DNA of 64,000 nt from JAWLHJ01 sp039587535 (GTDB taxonomy: Bacteria > Gemmatimonadota > Gemmatimonadetes > Longimicrobiales > Gaopeijiaceae): positions 1-64,000 of the forward strand of contig JBDHIF010000009.1 of assembly GCA_039587535.1 (NCBI GenBank). The letters run 5' to 3'. Below the pieces are notes generated by a model. It had not been told where the DNA came from, ran no database searches, and saw nothing but the letters and a program-made list of their open reading frames with translations. The position numbers and the translations under genes are program-made. Positions 52,424 to 62,191 of this stretch are shown here, piece after piece. Numbering within the stretch: the first letter of the stretch is position 1; each line of letters begins with the position of its first letter.

Positions 52424-54174
52424 AGTCGCAACCGCACCTTCGGGGGGCCGCCCCCCTCGGTCCTGCTCCCTTCAGCGGATGGTCTATCCGTCCTCTATGC
52501 CTGGCCACCATCGTCACCGGAGCGACGCTCGCCGCGGCACCGGCAGGGGCCCAGGAGCCAGAACCCATCCCCGCCGGAGTTGCACCGGCGCCTGGGCCCT
52601 ATGCGCCGGGTGTGGACGTGCAGCATTACGAGGTGGAGATCGCGCTGGCTGCGGGTTCGGACCGAATCGACGCCCGAGTGGCCATCGACGTGGCGGTGAA
52701 CAGCCACCAGGCAGTGCTGCCCCTGGACTTCACCGGCCTGGAGGTCACCGCCGTGACCGTTGACGGCATGGCCGGGCCGTACACGTACGAGGAGGGGGTC
52801 GTGCGGATCCCGCTCCGCTCGGTCGTCCCCGGAGACATGGTGCGCGTCACGCTGGACTACCGAGGAACCCCCGACGACGGACTCATCCTGAGGGAGAACG
52901 TACACGGGGCCCCGGCAGCCTTCGTGGACAACTGGCCGAACCGAACGCGTTTCTGGCTCCCCACCGTGGATCACCCGACCGACAAAGCGACGGTGCGCTA
53001 CACGGTCCACGCTCCGTCCCAGTGGAAGGTCATCGCCAACGGTGCGTTGCTGACCGAGGCCGCCCCCACCCCGGCCGGGGCCCTGGGCTCCGGTTCCGAC
53101 CGTCGGACCTGGGTGTGGGAGGTCGGCGTCCCCATCTCCACGTACAACATGGTCATCGGGGCGGCCGACATGGACATCCGCACCGTCGGCCTGGCCGCTT
53201 GCGGTCGAGCTCCGCTGAGCCCGAGGGAGGACGGGTGCGTGGAGGTGACCACGTGGATCTTCCCGGAAGACGTGGACAACGCCGAGCCGTCTTTCCGGCG
53301 AGCAGCCCAGATGACCGACTTCTTCACCGAGCTCGTCGGCGACTATCCGTTCGAGAAGCTGGCGAACGTCCAGTCGGCCACCCGCTTCGGCGGCATGGAG
53401 AATGCGTCGGCCATCTTCTATTCGGAGCAGGCCATCGCCGAAGGGCGGGACATCGAGGGGACGGTTTCCCACGAGATCGCCCACCAATGGTTCGGCGACG
53501 CCGTGACGGAGGCGAGCTGGCATCACCTGTGGCTCTCGGAGGGCTTCGCCTCCTACTTCGGGGACCTCTTCTTCGAGGCGGCAGACGGTGTAGAGGACTT
53601 CCGTCTGCTCATGGAGGTGAGTCGCCAAAGCGTGGTGAGCTCAGCCGACGTGGAGCGGCCCGTGGTAGACCCCGAGGAGACGGACCTCTTCGCCCTTCTC
53701 AACGCCAACAACTACCCAAAGGGCGCCTGGGTCCTGCACATGCTGCGCGGACTCCTCGGTGACGAAGCATTCTTCGCGGGCATTCGAGCGTACTACCAGC
53801 GCCACCTCCATTCAGCTGTCCTTACGGAGGACTTTCAGGCTGTCATGGAGGAGGTATCCAACACGGACCTCGACTGGTTCTTCACCCAGTGGCTCTACCG
53901 ACCGGGGTACCCGGTCTTCGAGGTGGAGGATCGTTGGACTCCCGGTGAGGCCGGTGGAACTTCGGAGGTCGTGGTGCGACAGGTCCAGAAGGATTCCTGG
54001 CCCCGCTTCCGGGTACCCCTCCAGCTGTGCTGGGGGGAAGGTGCAGAGCGCCTGTGTCGAGCCGCGGTGTCGGGCTCGTCGGAGGACGTCTTCCGCTTCG
54101 ACATGGAAGCTCGACCCGAGGGCTCCGTCACCTTGGACCCCGATGGCTGGATCCTCAAGGACATGCGCCCCTGA
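52420..54174 (+). CDS. Exported M1 family metalloaminopeptidase
   Basis: A 584-residue zinc aminopeptidase with a signal segment (residues 20-45, ending AGAQ). GGMENASAIF (exopeptidase motif) lies around residue 325, the zinc site HEIAHQWFGD around 350 and the third ligand in WLSEGFASYFG around 372. It trims N-terminal residues from peptides in the periplasm. The ATG overlaps the fusion regulator stop. Length and layout match the shorter bacterial M1 members lacking the C-terminal helical repeat. Confidence 0.92.
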   Translation: MKSQPHLRGAAPLGPAPFSGWSIRPLCLATIVTGATLAAAPAGAQEPEPIPAGVAPAPGPYAPGVDVQHYEVEIALAAGSDRIDARVAIDVAVNSHQAVLPLDFTGLEVTAVTVDGMAGPYTYEEGVVRIPLRSVVPGDMVRVTLDYRGTPDDGLILRENVHGAPAAFVDNWPNRTRFWLPTVDHPTDKATVRYTVHAPSQWKVIANGALLTEAAPTPAGALGSGSDRRTWVWEVGVPISTYNMVIGAADMDIRTVGLAACGRAPLSPREDGCVEVTTWIFPEDVDNAEPSFRRAAQMTDFFTELVGDYPFEKLANVQSATRFGGMENASAIFYSEQAIAEGRDIEGTVSHEIAHQWFGDAVTEASWHHLWLSEGFASYFGDLFFEAADGVEDFRLLMEVSRQSVVSSADVERPVVDPEETDLFALLNANNYPKGAWVLHMLRGLLGDEAFFAGIRAYYQRHLHSAVLTEDFQAVMEEVSNTDLDWFFTQWLYRPGYPVFEVEDRWTPGEAGGTSEVVVRQVQKDSWPRFRVPLQLCWGEGAERLCRAAVSGSSEDVFRFDMEARPEGSVTLDPDGWILKDMRP

Positions 54175-54278
54175 GCGTCGGGGAGCGGCGGTCCTGGAAC
54201 CCCGACCCAGCCGCCCCCTCTGGTTGCGAACCGCCCCCGGCTCCGGCGAGTTTGGGAGTCCGACTGAATCCCCGATCC

Positions 54279-55241
54279 ATGCCACGCACCGTGCACCTAG
54301 ACTTCGAGCAAGACATCGTCGAGATCCAACAGCAGATCGACAAGCTCCTGGATCTCGCGGACCGGAAGGGCATCGACGTCTCGGGCGAGGTCTCCGTCCT
54401 GAGGAGCAAGTTGGACGACCTCAAGCGCGAGACCTACGACAACCTGGCCCCCATGGAGCAGGTCCAGGTCGCCCGGCACCCGCAACGGCCCTACACGCTG
54501 GACTACGTCGAGCGGATCTTCACGGAATGGGTCGAGATGGCCGGTGACCGGAACTTCCGCGACGACGAGGCCATCGTCGGAGGCTGGGCAAGGTTCAACG
54601 GACGGTCCGTCATGATCGTGGGACAGCAGAAGGGCCGGGACATGAAGGAGAATCTGCGCCGGAATTTCGGCATGCCTCATCCGGAGGGCTATCGAAAGGC
54701 GCTGCGCCTCATGCGCCAGGCCGAGAAGTTCGGACGCCCGGTGGTAAGCTTCATCGACACCCCAGGAGCGTATCCGGGCATCGGATCGGAGGAGCGCGGC
54801 ATCGGTGAAGCGATCGCGTTCAACCTCCGCGAGATGGCTCGTCTGAAGGTCCCGGTCGTGTCCGCGGTCATCGGCGAGGGGATGTCCGGCGGCGCACTGG
54901 GTATCGGCGTCACCGACCGGATCCTCATGCTCGAGCACGCCGTCTACTCCGTGATCTCGCCCGAGGGGTGCGCCGCGATCCTGTGGCGCTCCGCGGAGCA
55001 CAAGGAAAAGGCCGCCAACGCCCTCAAGCTCACGGCCCGCGACCTCTTCCGCCTCGGGGTCTGCGACGAGATCGTGCCCGAGCCCGAGGGCGGCGCTCAC
55101 ACGGATTGGGACGCCGCTGCACAGCACCTGAGCTCCAGCCTCGAAAGGGCCCTGTCGGCTCTGGAGGAGCTCTCGGTGGACGAGCTCCGTCAGCGCCGAT
55201 GGGACAAGTACGAGGCCATCGGTGCGTGGCAGGAAGCCTGA
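54279..55241 (+). CDS. accA: Acetyl-CoA carboxylase carboxyltransferase alpha subunit
   Basis: A 320-residue subunit that transfers the carboxyl group from biotin to acetyl-CoA in fatty-acid synthesis. Signature stretches are HPQRPYTLDYVERIF, GDRNFRDDEAIVGG, FIDTPGAYPGIGSEERG and GEGMSGGALGIGVTD. Length is as in E. coli (319). The start at 54279 gives the usual helical N-terminus. Usually the beta subunit is elsewhere; it is not in this window. Confidence 0.96.
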   Translation: MPRTVHLDFEQDIVEIQQQIDKLLDLADRKGIDVSGEVSVLRSKLDDLKRETYDNLAPMEQVQVARHPQRPYTLDYVERIFTEWVEMAGDRNFRDDEAIVGGWARFNGRSVMIVGQQKGRDMKENLRRNFGMPHPEGYRKALRLMRQAEKFGRPVVSFIDTPGAYPGIGSEERGIGEAIAFNLREMARLKVPVVSAVIGEGMSGGALGIGVTDRILMLEHAVYSVISPEGCAAILWRSAEHKEKAANALKLTARDLFRLGVCDEIVPEPEGGAHTDWDAAAQHLSSSLERALSALEELSVDELRQRRWDKYEAIGAWQEA

Positions 55242-55266
55242 GCCCCGGCCGCTGAGGACGCCCGCC

Positions 55267-56097
55267 GTGGCCGGCTTCGCCGAGGTCCGTTTCAAGGGGA
55301 CCAGAAAGGGCTACTACAGCTTCACCGGGCTGGGCGTCCAAGCCGGCGACCACGTCATCGTGGAAGCCGACCGGGGTCACGACCTCGGGCGAGTGGCCGC
55401 GCTGGGTGCGGTGGCGGAGCGGAAGTGTTCCTCGTCGGGTGGGTGCTCGACGCCCACGCCGGAGAAACGGGTCCTACGCGCGGCGAAGACCGACGAGGTC
55501 GAACGGCTGCCCGGCCTCCGTTCGGACGAGACCCGTGTCCGAGCCGAGACCCGAAAGTTGGTCCGGAAGCACGGGCTGCGGATGAAAGTCACCGAGGCCG
55601 AGTGGCAGTTCGACCGCAACAAGCTCATCATCTACTTCACCGCTGAGAAGCGTGTGGACTTCCGGGAGCTGGTGCGGGACCTGGCCAGGACGTTCCGCAC
55701 CCGCATCGAGCTCAAGCAGATCGGGGTCCGAGACGAAGCCGCGCTCCTGGGCGGGGTCGGCCGGTGCGGCCGCGAGCTATGCTGCTCCACCTGGCTCCCC
55801 GAGCTGAAGCCGGTGTCCCTTCAGCTGGCCAAGGACCAGCGCCTCTCGCTCAATCCTGCTCAGATCAGCGGATGCTGTGGCCGCCTCATGTGCTGCCTGA
55901 TGTACGAGCATCGCACCTACGTAGAGGCCCGCCGCCGATTTCCCCGGGAGGGCCGCAAGATCCGCACGGGCAAGGGTGAGGAAAGGGTGGTGGCGGTGGA
56001 CATCTGGGCGGATACCGTCAGCTTGCGGGACGCCGACGGGGAGCGCAGGACCGTGACGCTCGCCGAGCTGAAGGGAGAAGTGGCGCGCTCGCCGTGA
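55267..56097 (+). CDS. ricT: PSP1-domain protein (RicT/YaaT-like)
   Basis: A 276-residue PSP1-superfamily protein. RicT relatives form a complex needed for RNA processing in Bacillus. Two Cys clusters, GRCGRELCCSTWL and SGCCGRLMCCLMYE, match the iron-sulfur-ligand regions. The GTG at 55267 has GAGGA 8 bases upstream; the earlier GTG at 55222 overlaps accA by 20 bases and is the alternative. It follows accA closely and precedes metG by 40 bases, so all three may share a transcript. Confidence 0.88.
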   Translation: MAGFAEVRFKGTRKGYYSFTGLGVQAGDHVIVEADRGHDLGRVAALGAVAERKCSSSGGCSTPTPEKRVLRAAKTDEVERLPGLRSDETRVRAETRKLVRKHGLRMKVTEAEWQFDRNKLIIYFTAEKRVDFRELVRDLARTFRTRIELKQIGVRDEAALLGGVGRCGRELCCSTWLPELKPVSLQLAKDQRLSLNPAQISGCCGRLMCCLMYEHRTYVEARRRFPREGRKIRTGKGEERVVAVDIWADTVSLRDADGERRTVTLAELKGEVARSP

Positions 56098-56137
56098 GCC
56101 GTCGCCGGACTCTGGAATCCGAGAACCGAGCACCGCC

Positions 56138-57685
56138 GTGAACCGTCGCTACCTCACCACCCCGATCTACTACGCGTCCGGGGAGCCTCATCTCGGACAC
56201 GCATACACAACCATTCTGGCCGACGTGCTGGCCCGCTTCCACCGCCAGAACGGCCTGGACGTGCTCTTCCTGACGGGTACGGACGAGCACGGGCAGAAGA
56301 TCGAGGACGAGGCGAAGAAGCGAGGCATGAAGCCCATCGAGCTCTGCGACGTCATGGCGGAGCGATTTCAGGCCGCGTGGCAGACGCTGGGGATATCGCA
56401 CGACCGGTTCATCCGCACCACCGAGCCGGAGCACGTGGCCGTGGTGCAGGCGTTTCTACAGCGACTGTGGGACCGCGGAGAGATCTACGACGGCACCTAC
56501 GAGGGCTGGTACTGTGTCCACGAGGAGCGGTACTGGACCGACAAGGACCTGGGCCCGGGGCAGACGTGCCCCGACTGTGAGCGGCCCGTGCAGCGAGTGG
56601 AGGAGAAGAACTACTTCTTCCGCATGAGCGCCTACCAGGACCGCCTCATCGGGCACATCGAGCAGAACCCTGACTGGATCGTTCCGGAGATGCGAAAGAA
56701 CGAGGTCCTGGGATTTCTGCGGAAACCGCTGGGCGACCTCTCCATCTCCCGACCCAAGAGCCGGCTGAGCTGGGGTATCGAGCTCCCCTTCGACGATGAG
56801 CACGTGGCATACGTCTGGGTAGACGCACTCATCAACTACCTGACCGCCTCCGGCGCCATCGACCCGTCTTCGGATCGCGGTGCCGAGGGTTTCGACGACG
56901 TGTCCGGGTCGTGGTGGCCCGCGGACCTGCACATCGTCGGCAAGGACATCCTCACCACCCACGCCGTCTATTGGCCCACGCTCCTCATGGGTGTCGGCCT
57001 TCCCCTCCCCCGGCAGATCCTCTCTCACGGATGGTGGGTCGTGGGAGAGACCAAGATGAGCAAGTCCCTGGGCAACGTCGTTGACCCGCTGGCCCTGCGG
57101 GAAGAGTTCGGAACGGACGCCGTGCGCTGGTACCTCCTCCGGGAGATGCCCACGGGCGGCGATGCCTCCTACACCCCTGAGCGATTCCTCACGCGGTACG
57201 ACGAGCTGGCGAACATCCTGGGCAATCTGGCCAGCAGAACGCTGTCCATGATCGGCAAATATCGCGACGGCATCGTGCCAGCGGGGCCTGACGGGGGGCT
57301 CGATGACGCCATCCGCGATGCTCTGGACAGCGCCAGGCAGGGCATGACGGCCTTCCGCGTGCACGAAGCGTTGGCGGCCGCGATGGATTTGGCCCGCGTA
57401 GCCAACGGCTACGTCGAGGAGCGAGCTCCGTGGCGCCAGGCCAAAGAGCCGGGAGAGGCAGAGGCCCTGGACGAGACCCTCGCAACGCTGGTGAGGGCCC
57501 TATCCGTTCTGTGCGCGCTCTTCGAGCCCGTGACGCCCTCCAGGATGGCCATTCTTGCCGGTCGACTCGGTTTGGAGCACGTTCCCACGCTTGAAAACGC
57601 ACCGAGCGTCGATCTGGCCGGACGCCGTATCTCCAAGGGGGACGCGCTTTTCCCGAAGGTCGATCCTTCCTGGGCGGCCGAATAG
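56138..57685 (+). CDS. metG: Methionyl-tRNA synthetase (short form)
   Basis: A 515-residue class I synthetase. HIGH-type motif in YYASGEPHLGHAYTT and KMSKS in ETKMSKSLGNVVDP. The zinc-knuckle region reads YCVHEERYWTD and TCPDCERPV, with three of four usual cysteines. It lacks the C-terminal tRNA-binding appendage seen in longer enzymes; a free homologue of that module is the CsaA gene about 29 kb away. GTG start; no clear Shine-Dalgarno. Confidence 0.95.
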   Translation: MNRRYLTTPIYYASGEPHLGHAYTTILADVLARFHRQNGLDVLFLTGTDEHGQKIEDEAKKRGMKPIELCDVMAERFQAAWQTLGISHDRFIRTTEPEHVAVVQAFLQRLWDRGEIYDGTYEGWYCVHEERYWTDKDLGPGQTCPDCERPVQRVEEKNYFFRMSAYQDRLIGHIEQNPDWIVPEMRKNEVLGFLRKPLGDLSISRPKSRLSWGIELPFDDEHVAYVWVDALINYLTASGAIDPSSDRGAEGFDDVSGSWWPADLHIVGKDILTTHAVYWPTLLMGVGLPLPRQILSHGWWVVGETKMSKSLGNVVDPLALREEFGTDAVRWYLLREMPTGGDASYTPERFLTRYDELANILGNLASRTLSMIGKYRDGIVPAGPDGGLDDAIRDALDSARQGMTAFRVHEALAAAMDLARVANGYVEERAPWRQAKEPGEAEALDETLATLVRALSVLCALFEPVTPSRMAILAGRLGLEHVPTLENAPSVDLAGRRISKGDALFPKVDPSWAAE

Positions 57686-57908
57686 GGCAGGCTCAGCGCA
57701 TCGGGTACGGCGCTTGCATCGAAGCGGGCCCCGGAGCTTGCTTCGAGACCTCCGGTCGGCAACGCCCTCAGTTGACGGGGCGTTCCGCCGGGGTCTAGGT
57801 TCTGGTGTTTTTTGGCGAGGCTCAGGTTCCGGTCGTTCCTCCGGGAGCCGGGATCGTGGTCGGGTCGGGTCGGGTCGTGATGAGCTCCATTACAGGCGAG
57901 GCAGTGTT

Positions 57909-58841
57909 ATGAGAGGAGACAGTTGGACCTTTCTCGTCCTCCGAGGTGAGGACGGACCGGTTCGGCAGTACTCGGTGCCCGCCCGGACCTTGCGCTTGGG
58001 CGCGTGGATCGGGGCGTTCACCCTCCTCGTGGTCGTCGCGTTCACGTTCGGCATCGGGCTGGACGGCACGGGACAGATCCGGGCAGCGCTCCTCGAGGCC
58101 CGCAATCAGGCGCTGGAATCCGAGCTCGCCGAAGTCCAGGATCGCATCGCCGGGCTAGAGTCCACGCTGGACCGAATGTCCGAAGACGACGCCCGCTTCC
58201 GCACCATCGCGGGTCTGGAGCAGATCGAGCCCGAAGTCCTGCAGGCCGGCGTCGGCGGGCCCGGACTGGGCTCGCCGGAGACGTCTCCGCTCCACGCGAC
58301 GGATCCCCAGCTCGCCCAATCACTCTTCGCGGTTTCCTACGACCTCGACGCGTTGGAGCGGCGAGCGCGACTGCTCTCGGAGAGCTTGGAGACCGCGACC
58401 GACTCGGCGCTGGCTCATCGCGACCTGCTGGAGTCCACGCCATCCATCCTGCCGACCTCCGGCTGGCTGTCCAGCCGGTTCTCGCGGGCCCGGATGCACC
58501 CCATCCACAACCGGCCCATGGCCCATACGGGTATCGACATTTCGGCTCCCACCGGCACGCCCATCTACGCCGCCGCCAAGGGTCGTGTCACTCGCGCCGG
58601 TTGGTTGGTGGGGTACGGGCTCACCGTGGAGATTGACCACGGGTACGGCTATTCCACGCTGTACGCCCACGCCTCCAAGCTCATCGCTCAGGTGGGTCAG
58701 GAGGTGCAGCGGGGCGAGATGGTCGCCCAGGTTGGCAGCACGGGCATCGCTACCGCGCCCAATCTGCACTACGAGGTGCGTGTGAACGACCGACCCGTGG
58801 ATCCCGCTGGCTACATCCTCCCGGAGACCCTCGGGTACTGA
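57909..58841 (+). CDS. Membrane-anchored M23 peptidoglycan endopeptidase
   Basis: A 310-residue protein with one membrane span (residues 34-53, LGAWIGAFTLLVVVAFTFGIG), a coiled-coil (about 60-100) and a C-terminal LytM/M23 zinc domain. Metal ligands are in MHPIHNRPMAHTGIDISAPTG and NLHYEVRVN, and the central His in YAHASKLIAQ. It should cut peptide cross-links in peptidoglycan, near division or elongation sites. GAGGC lies ahead of the ATG. A GGTCG tandem (57858-57877) sits upstream. Confidence 0.9.
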   Translation: MRGDSWTFLVLRGEDGPVRQYSVPARTLRLGAWIGAFTLLVVVAFTFGIGLDGTGQIRAALLEARNQALESELAEVQDRIAGLESTLDRMSEDDARFRTIAGLEQIEPEVLQAGVGGPGLGSPETSPLHATDPQLAQSLFAVSYDLDALERRARLLSESLETATDSALAHRDLLESTPSILPTSGWLSSRFSRARMHPIHNRPMAHTGIDISAPTGTPIYAAAKGRVTRAGWLVGYGLTVEIDHGYGYSTLYAHASKLIAQVGQEVQRGEMVAQVGSTGIATAPNLHYEVRVNDRPVDPAGYILPETLGY

Positions 58842-58979
58842 GCCGCATTTCGGCCCAGCGAGCGCCGTGTACTGGCGCTGCCGCGTCCCGCGTATACATT
58901 TCCTCGGCTTGATGTGGGTCCGAGCCCACACTAGCTTCGCTTTTCGTTACCCCAAAGCAACCGACGGACGGAGCACACC

Positions 58980-59762
58980 ATGAGGCGTAGGACACTCCCG
59001 TTCGCCATGGGCCTCCTCCTCGTAACCGCGGCCTGCGGCCCCGGCGAGGTGGTGGTGACGATGGAGATCGAGACCGCGAACCCCGAGGGGGAGGGCACCA
59101 CCATGCGTGCGCTCTCCGATATCGAGGTCCAGCTGCTTCCATACGACCGCGACCAGGTCTTCGACTCCCTGTCGGAGGCCTTCGGCACGCCCGAGCCAGC
59201 GATTCCGCCGGAGTTGGAGGCGGCGCGTGACGAAGTCCAGCAGGCGCAGCAGGAATGGGATGCGCTGCAGCGGCGCTGGAACACCCTACGGGATACGCTG
59301 CAGACCATCACCTCGGAGATGGAGCAGTACTCGCGCGGCGAGGCCACCTACGTGACCCTGTTCCGCGAGTTTCAGGACTTCGACTCCGAGCTGGGCACGG
59401 TAGAGCGGCAGATGAACGCGGCGTTCGAACGCTTCGATGAGCTGCAGCGCGGTACGATCCGAGCTTCGGACTCCATCCGCATCCTCCAGGACAGCTGGGC
59501 GGACGACGCCTTCGCAGACGTGGGCGAGGTCTTCCTCGCCAAGCAGCGCGCCTCAGGGCTCGACCTTGCCGTGGATACCACGGACGCCAGTGGCGTGGCG
59601 CGCGGTAATCTGCGCGTGGCACCGGGCCAGTATTGGGTGCACGCCAGGTATGAGCTGCCTTATACGGAGTTGTACTGGAACGTGCCCATCACGGTAGAGC
59701 GGGGCGAGCCAGTGCTCGTCCGCCTCACCCGTGAGAACGCCCTGGAGCGCCCGGCCCTCTAG
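58980..59762 (+). CDS. Coiled-coil lipoprotein of unknown function
   Basis: A 260-residue lipoprotein (lipobox VTAAC near residues 15-19). A beta-like segment (VVVTMEIETANPEGEG) is followed by a long helical part (PPELEAARDEVQQAQQEWDALQRRWNTLRDTL) and a C-terminal sandwich-like domain with AVDTTDASGVARGNLRVAPGQYWVHA, as in carboxypeptidase-regulatory-like folds. Family unknown. A terminator hairpin follows. Confidence 0.7.
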   Translation: MRRRTLPFAMGLLLVTAACGPGEVVVTMEIETANPEGEGTTMRALSDIEVQLLPYDRDQVFDSLSEAFGTPEPAIPPELEAARDEVQQAQQEWDALQRRWNTLRDTLQTITSEMEQYSRGEATYVTLFREFQDFDSELGTVERQMNAAFERFDELQRGTIRASDSIRILQDSWADDAFADVGEVFLAKQRASGLDLAVDTTDASGVARGNLRVAPGQYWVHARYELPYTELYWNVPITVERGEPVLVRLTRENALERPAL

Positions 59763-59807
59763 CCTTGAGCGGGGCGCCCGGAGCAGGCCCGTAGTGATGA
59801 TATGAAG

Positions 59808-59843
59808 AGCCGCCAGGCTCCCGTCGACGGGAGCCTGGCGGCT
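59808..59843 (+). terminator. Intrinsic terminator (36-base perfect palindrome)
   Basis: agccgccaggctcccgtc is followed immediately by its exact complement (18 bp; the inner bases form the loop) and then tttccttttg. This is a good rho-independent terminator between the lipoprotein and the FadJ-type operon. Confidence 0.85.
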
Positions 59844-59911
59844 TTCCTTTTGCGGGGACCTCGGTATTGTGTGAGGGATCGTTCCCATCTCAAGCGACCT
59901 GCGAACCCGGT

Positions 59912-62191
59912 ATGCGCGACGTGCCCACGGACTCCCACGCCGCTGCGGTGGCCCCAACACCCTCGCTCCGAGTCGACGCGGACGGCTTTGGCTGGATCAC
60001 GTTCGACGAACCGGACAGCACGCACAACGTACTCACCGAGCCCGTGATGCGACGTCTGGGCAGTGCCCTCGACGAAGTCAGGGCCGGCGCCCGCGAAGGG
60101 CGCGTTCGGGCCGTGATCATCCGCAGCGGCAAGGAATCGAGCTTCATCGCGGGAGCCGACGTAGACGTTGTCGCAAGCCTGGAAGACCCGCAGGATGCCG
60201 AGGCGAAGGTGAAGTTGGGCCAGGCTGTCTTCGGCGACCTGGCTTCGCTGCCGGTACCCACGATCGCCGCCATCCACGGTAGCTGCCTGGGAGGGGGTCT
60301 CGAGCTGTCTTTGGCATGTACGCACCGGGTGGGATCGGACGCGCCCGTCACCAAGCTCGGGCTCCCGGAAGTCATGCTGGGCATTCTACCGGCGTGGGGC
60401 GGAACGACCCGGCTCCCGCGGTTGATCGGACTCCAGACGGCACTGGATCTCCTGCTTACGGGCAAGCAGATCGACGCCCGGCGTGCCGGTCGCATCGGCC
60501 TCCTCGACGAGGTCCTGCCGGCCGATTTGTTCGACGACCTCGTGAGAGCGTTCGCCGGGGAGGTGGCCGGAGGGATCCGCAAGAAGGAGCCTCCCAAGCG
60601 GAGGCTACTCCAGCGAGTCCTCGACGAGACGGCACCAGGGCGAGCGCTCGTGCTTCGGACCGCCCGGAAGAAGGTGATGGATCAGACGGGAGGCCACTAT
60701 CCAGCCCCCCTTCGGATTCTCGACCTCCTCGGCCAGCACCTAGGCGGACGTGTGGAGACGAGCCTCGCCGCCGAGGCGCGCCTGGCCGGCGGCCTGATCG
60801 TATCCGCCGAGTGCAAGAACCTGATCCACGTCTTTCGCATGCGGGAGGCCGCCCGCAAGGGGACCGAGGCGCTGTCCGAGGGCTCGAGAGGCAGGCCCGT
60901 GCAGCGCATCGGGGTGATCGGCGCTGGCGTCATGGGTGGTGGCATCGCCCAGCTCGCTGCCTACAACGGGGTGGACGCCTACATGAAGGACATCAACCAC
61001 GAGGCGGTCGGACGCGGGCTCCGACACGCCCGTGAGCTCTTCGACAACGCGGTGAGGCGCAGGAAGCAGTCGAAGCGTGACGCGACCCGCGCCATGGAGC
61101 GCGTCTCCGGCGGGGTGGAGTACCACGGCCTACACGGCGCGGACCTTGTGGTGGAGGCCGTGGTGGAGAGAATGGACGTGAAGCGGCAGGTCCTGGCGGA
61201 GGCGGAGGCTGCAATAGACGCTTCGGCCGTGCTGGCCACCAACACCTCTTCCCTCTCGGTCACGGAAATGGCGTCGGCGCTGGCGCACCCGGAGCGCTTT
61301 TGCGGGATGCACTTCTTCAATCCCGTGCACAAGATGCCTCTGGTGGAGATCGTGGCCGGCCCGGACACCTCGGACGCGACCGTCGCCACCGTCCACAGGC
61401 TCATTGTCGCCCTGGGGAAGATCCCCGTGGTCGTCCGTGACGGTCCGGGCTTCCTGGTGAATCGGATCCTCGGCCCGTACTTGAACGAAGGCGGGTACCT
61501 TCTGGGAGAAGGCGCGTCCGTCGACACGATCGACGGGGTGGCGACGTCGTTCGGGATGCCGATGGGACCCCTCCGCCTCATCGACGAGGTGGGCATCGAC
61601 GTTTCCCGGCACGCCGGCGCGGCACTCCACGAAGCGCTGGGGGCCCGGATGGCTCCATCCCCCGTGCTCACCCGCGTTGGCGAGACCGAACGTTTGGGCC
61701 GCAAGGGTGGGCGTGGGTTCTACCTTTACGAGAAAGGCAAGGAAAAGGGCGTGGATCCAGAGGTTTATCCGGCCTTGGGGCTGACCGTGCCCGCCGCGGC
61801 CACCTCGACCGGTACCGGGCAGGAGCCTCCAGAGGGTGCCGCCCCGCCACCCGTCCCCAAGAACACGGCCGCTCCCGCTGAATCAGAGATCCGTCACCGA
61901 TTGCTCCTACCGATGATCAACGAAGCCGCGCGCATTCTGGACGAAGGGATCGCGCCCGACGCGGCGGCGGTCGACCTCGCCATGATCATGGGCACCGGCT
62001 TTCCGCCGTTCCGCGGCGGCCTCTTGAGGTTCGCGGACACGATCCACCCCCGATCGATCGTGGACCGCCTGCGGGCGCTGGAGGAGCGCTACGGTCCCCG
62101 CTTCGCCCCTTCGGACCTCCTTGTGCGGCTGGCGGACGACGACCTCCGGTTCTACGACGCCTTTCCCGGTCGCAAGCGCCTCGACGCGTGA
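59912..62191 (+). CDS. fadJ: FadJ/FadB-type beta-oxidation multifunctional enzyme
   Basis: A 759-residue fusion of enoyl-CoA hydratase (residues 1-190) and 3-hydroxyacyl-CoA dehydrogenase (about 330-650, plus a C-terminal repeat). Hydratase: IIRSGKESSFIAGADVDVV, GSCLGGGLELSLACTHRVG and EVMLGILPAWGGTTRLPRLIG. Dehydrogenase: IGVIGAGVMGGGIAQLAA (NAD fold around 336), HFFNPVHKMPLVEIV (catalytic His) and GPGFLVNRILGPYLNE. Two steps of fatty-acid breakdown. A thiolase partner is not in the window. GTGA overlap with the next gene. Confidence 0.92.
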   Translation: MRDVPTDSHAAAVAPTPSLRVDADGFGWITFDEPDSTHNVLTEPVMRRLGSALDEVRAGAREGRVRAVIIRSGKESSFIAGADVDVVASLEDPQDAEAKVKLGQAVFGDLASLPVPTIAAIHGSCLGGGLELSLACTHRVGSDAPVTKLGLPEVMLGILPAWGGTTRLPRLIGLQTALDLLLTGKQIDARRAGRIGLLDEVLPADLFDDLVRAFAGEVAGGIRKKEPPKRRLLQRVLDETAPGRALVLRTARKKVMDQTGGHYPAPLRILDLLGQHLGGRVETSLAAEARLAGGLIVSAECKNLIHVFRMREAARKGTEALSEGSRGRPVQRIGVIGAGVMGGGIAQLAAYNGVDAYMKDINHEAVGRGLRHARELFDNAVRRRKQSKRDATRAMERVSGGVEYHGLHGADLVVEAVVERMDVKRQVLAEAEAAIDASAVLATNTSSLSVTEMASALAHPERFCGMHFFNPVHKMPLVEIVAGPDTSDATVATVHRLIVALGKIPVVVRDGPGFLVNRILGPYLNEGGYLLGEGASVDTIDGVATSFGMPMGPLRLIDEVGIDVSRHAGAALHEALGARMAPSPVLTRVGETERLGRKGGRGFYLYEKGKEKGVDPEVYPALGLTVPAAATSTGTGQEPPEGAAPPPVPKNTAAPAESEIRHRLLLPMINEAARILDEGIAPDAAAVDLAMIMGTGFPPFRGGLLRFADTIHPRSIVDRLRALEERYGPRFAPSDLLVRLADDDLRFYDAFPGRKRLDA

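Noticed and set aside
57858..57877. GGTCG tandem repeat upstream of the M23 gene
   Set aside because: Only four units of five bases; too short to separate from random GC-rich slippage.
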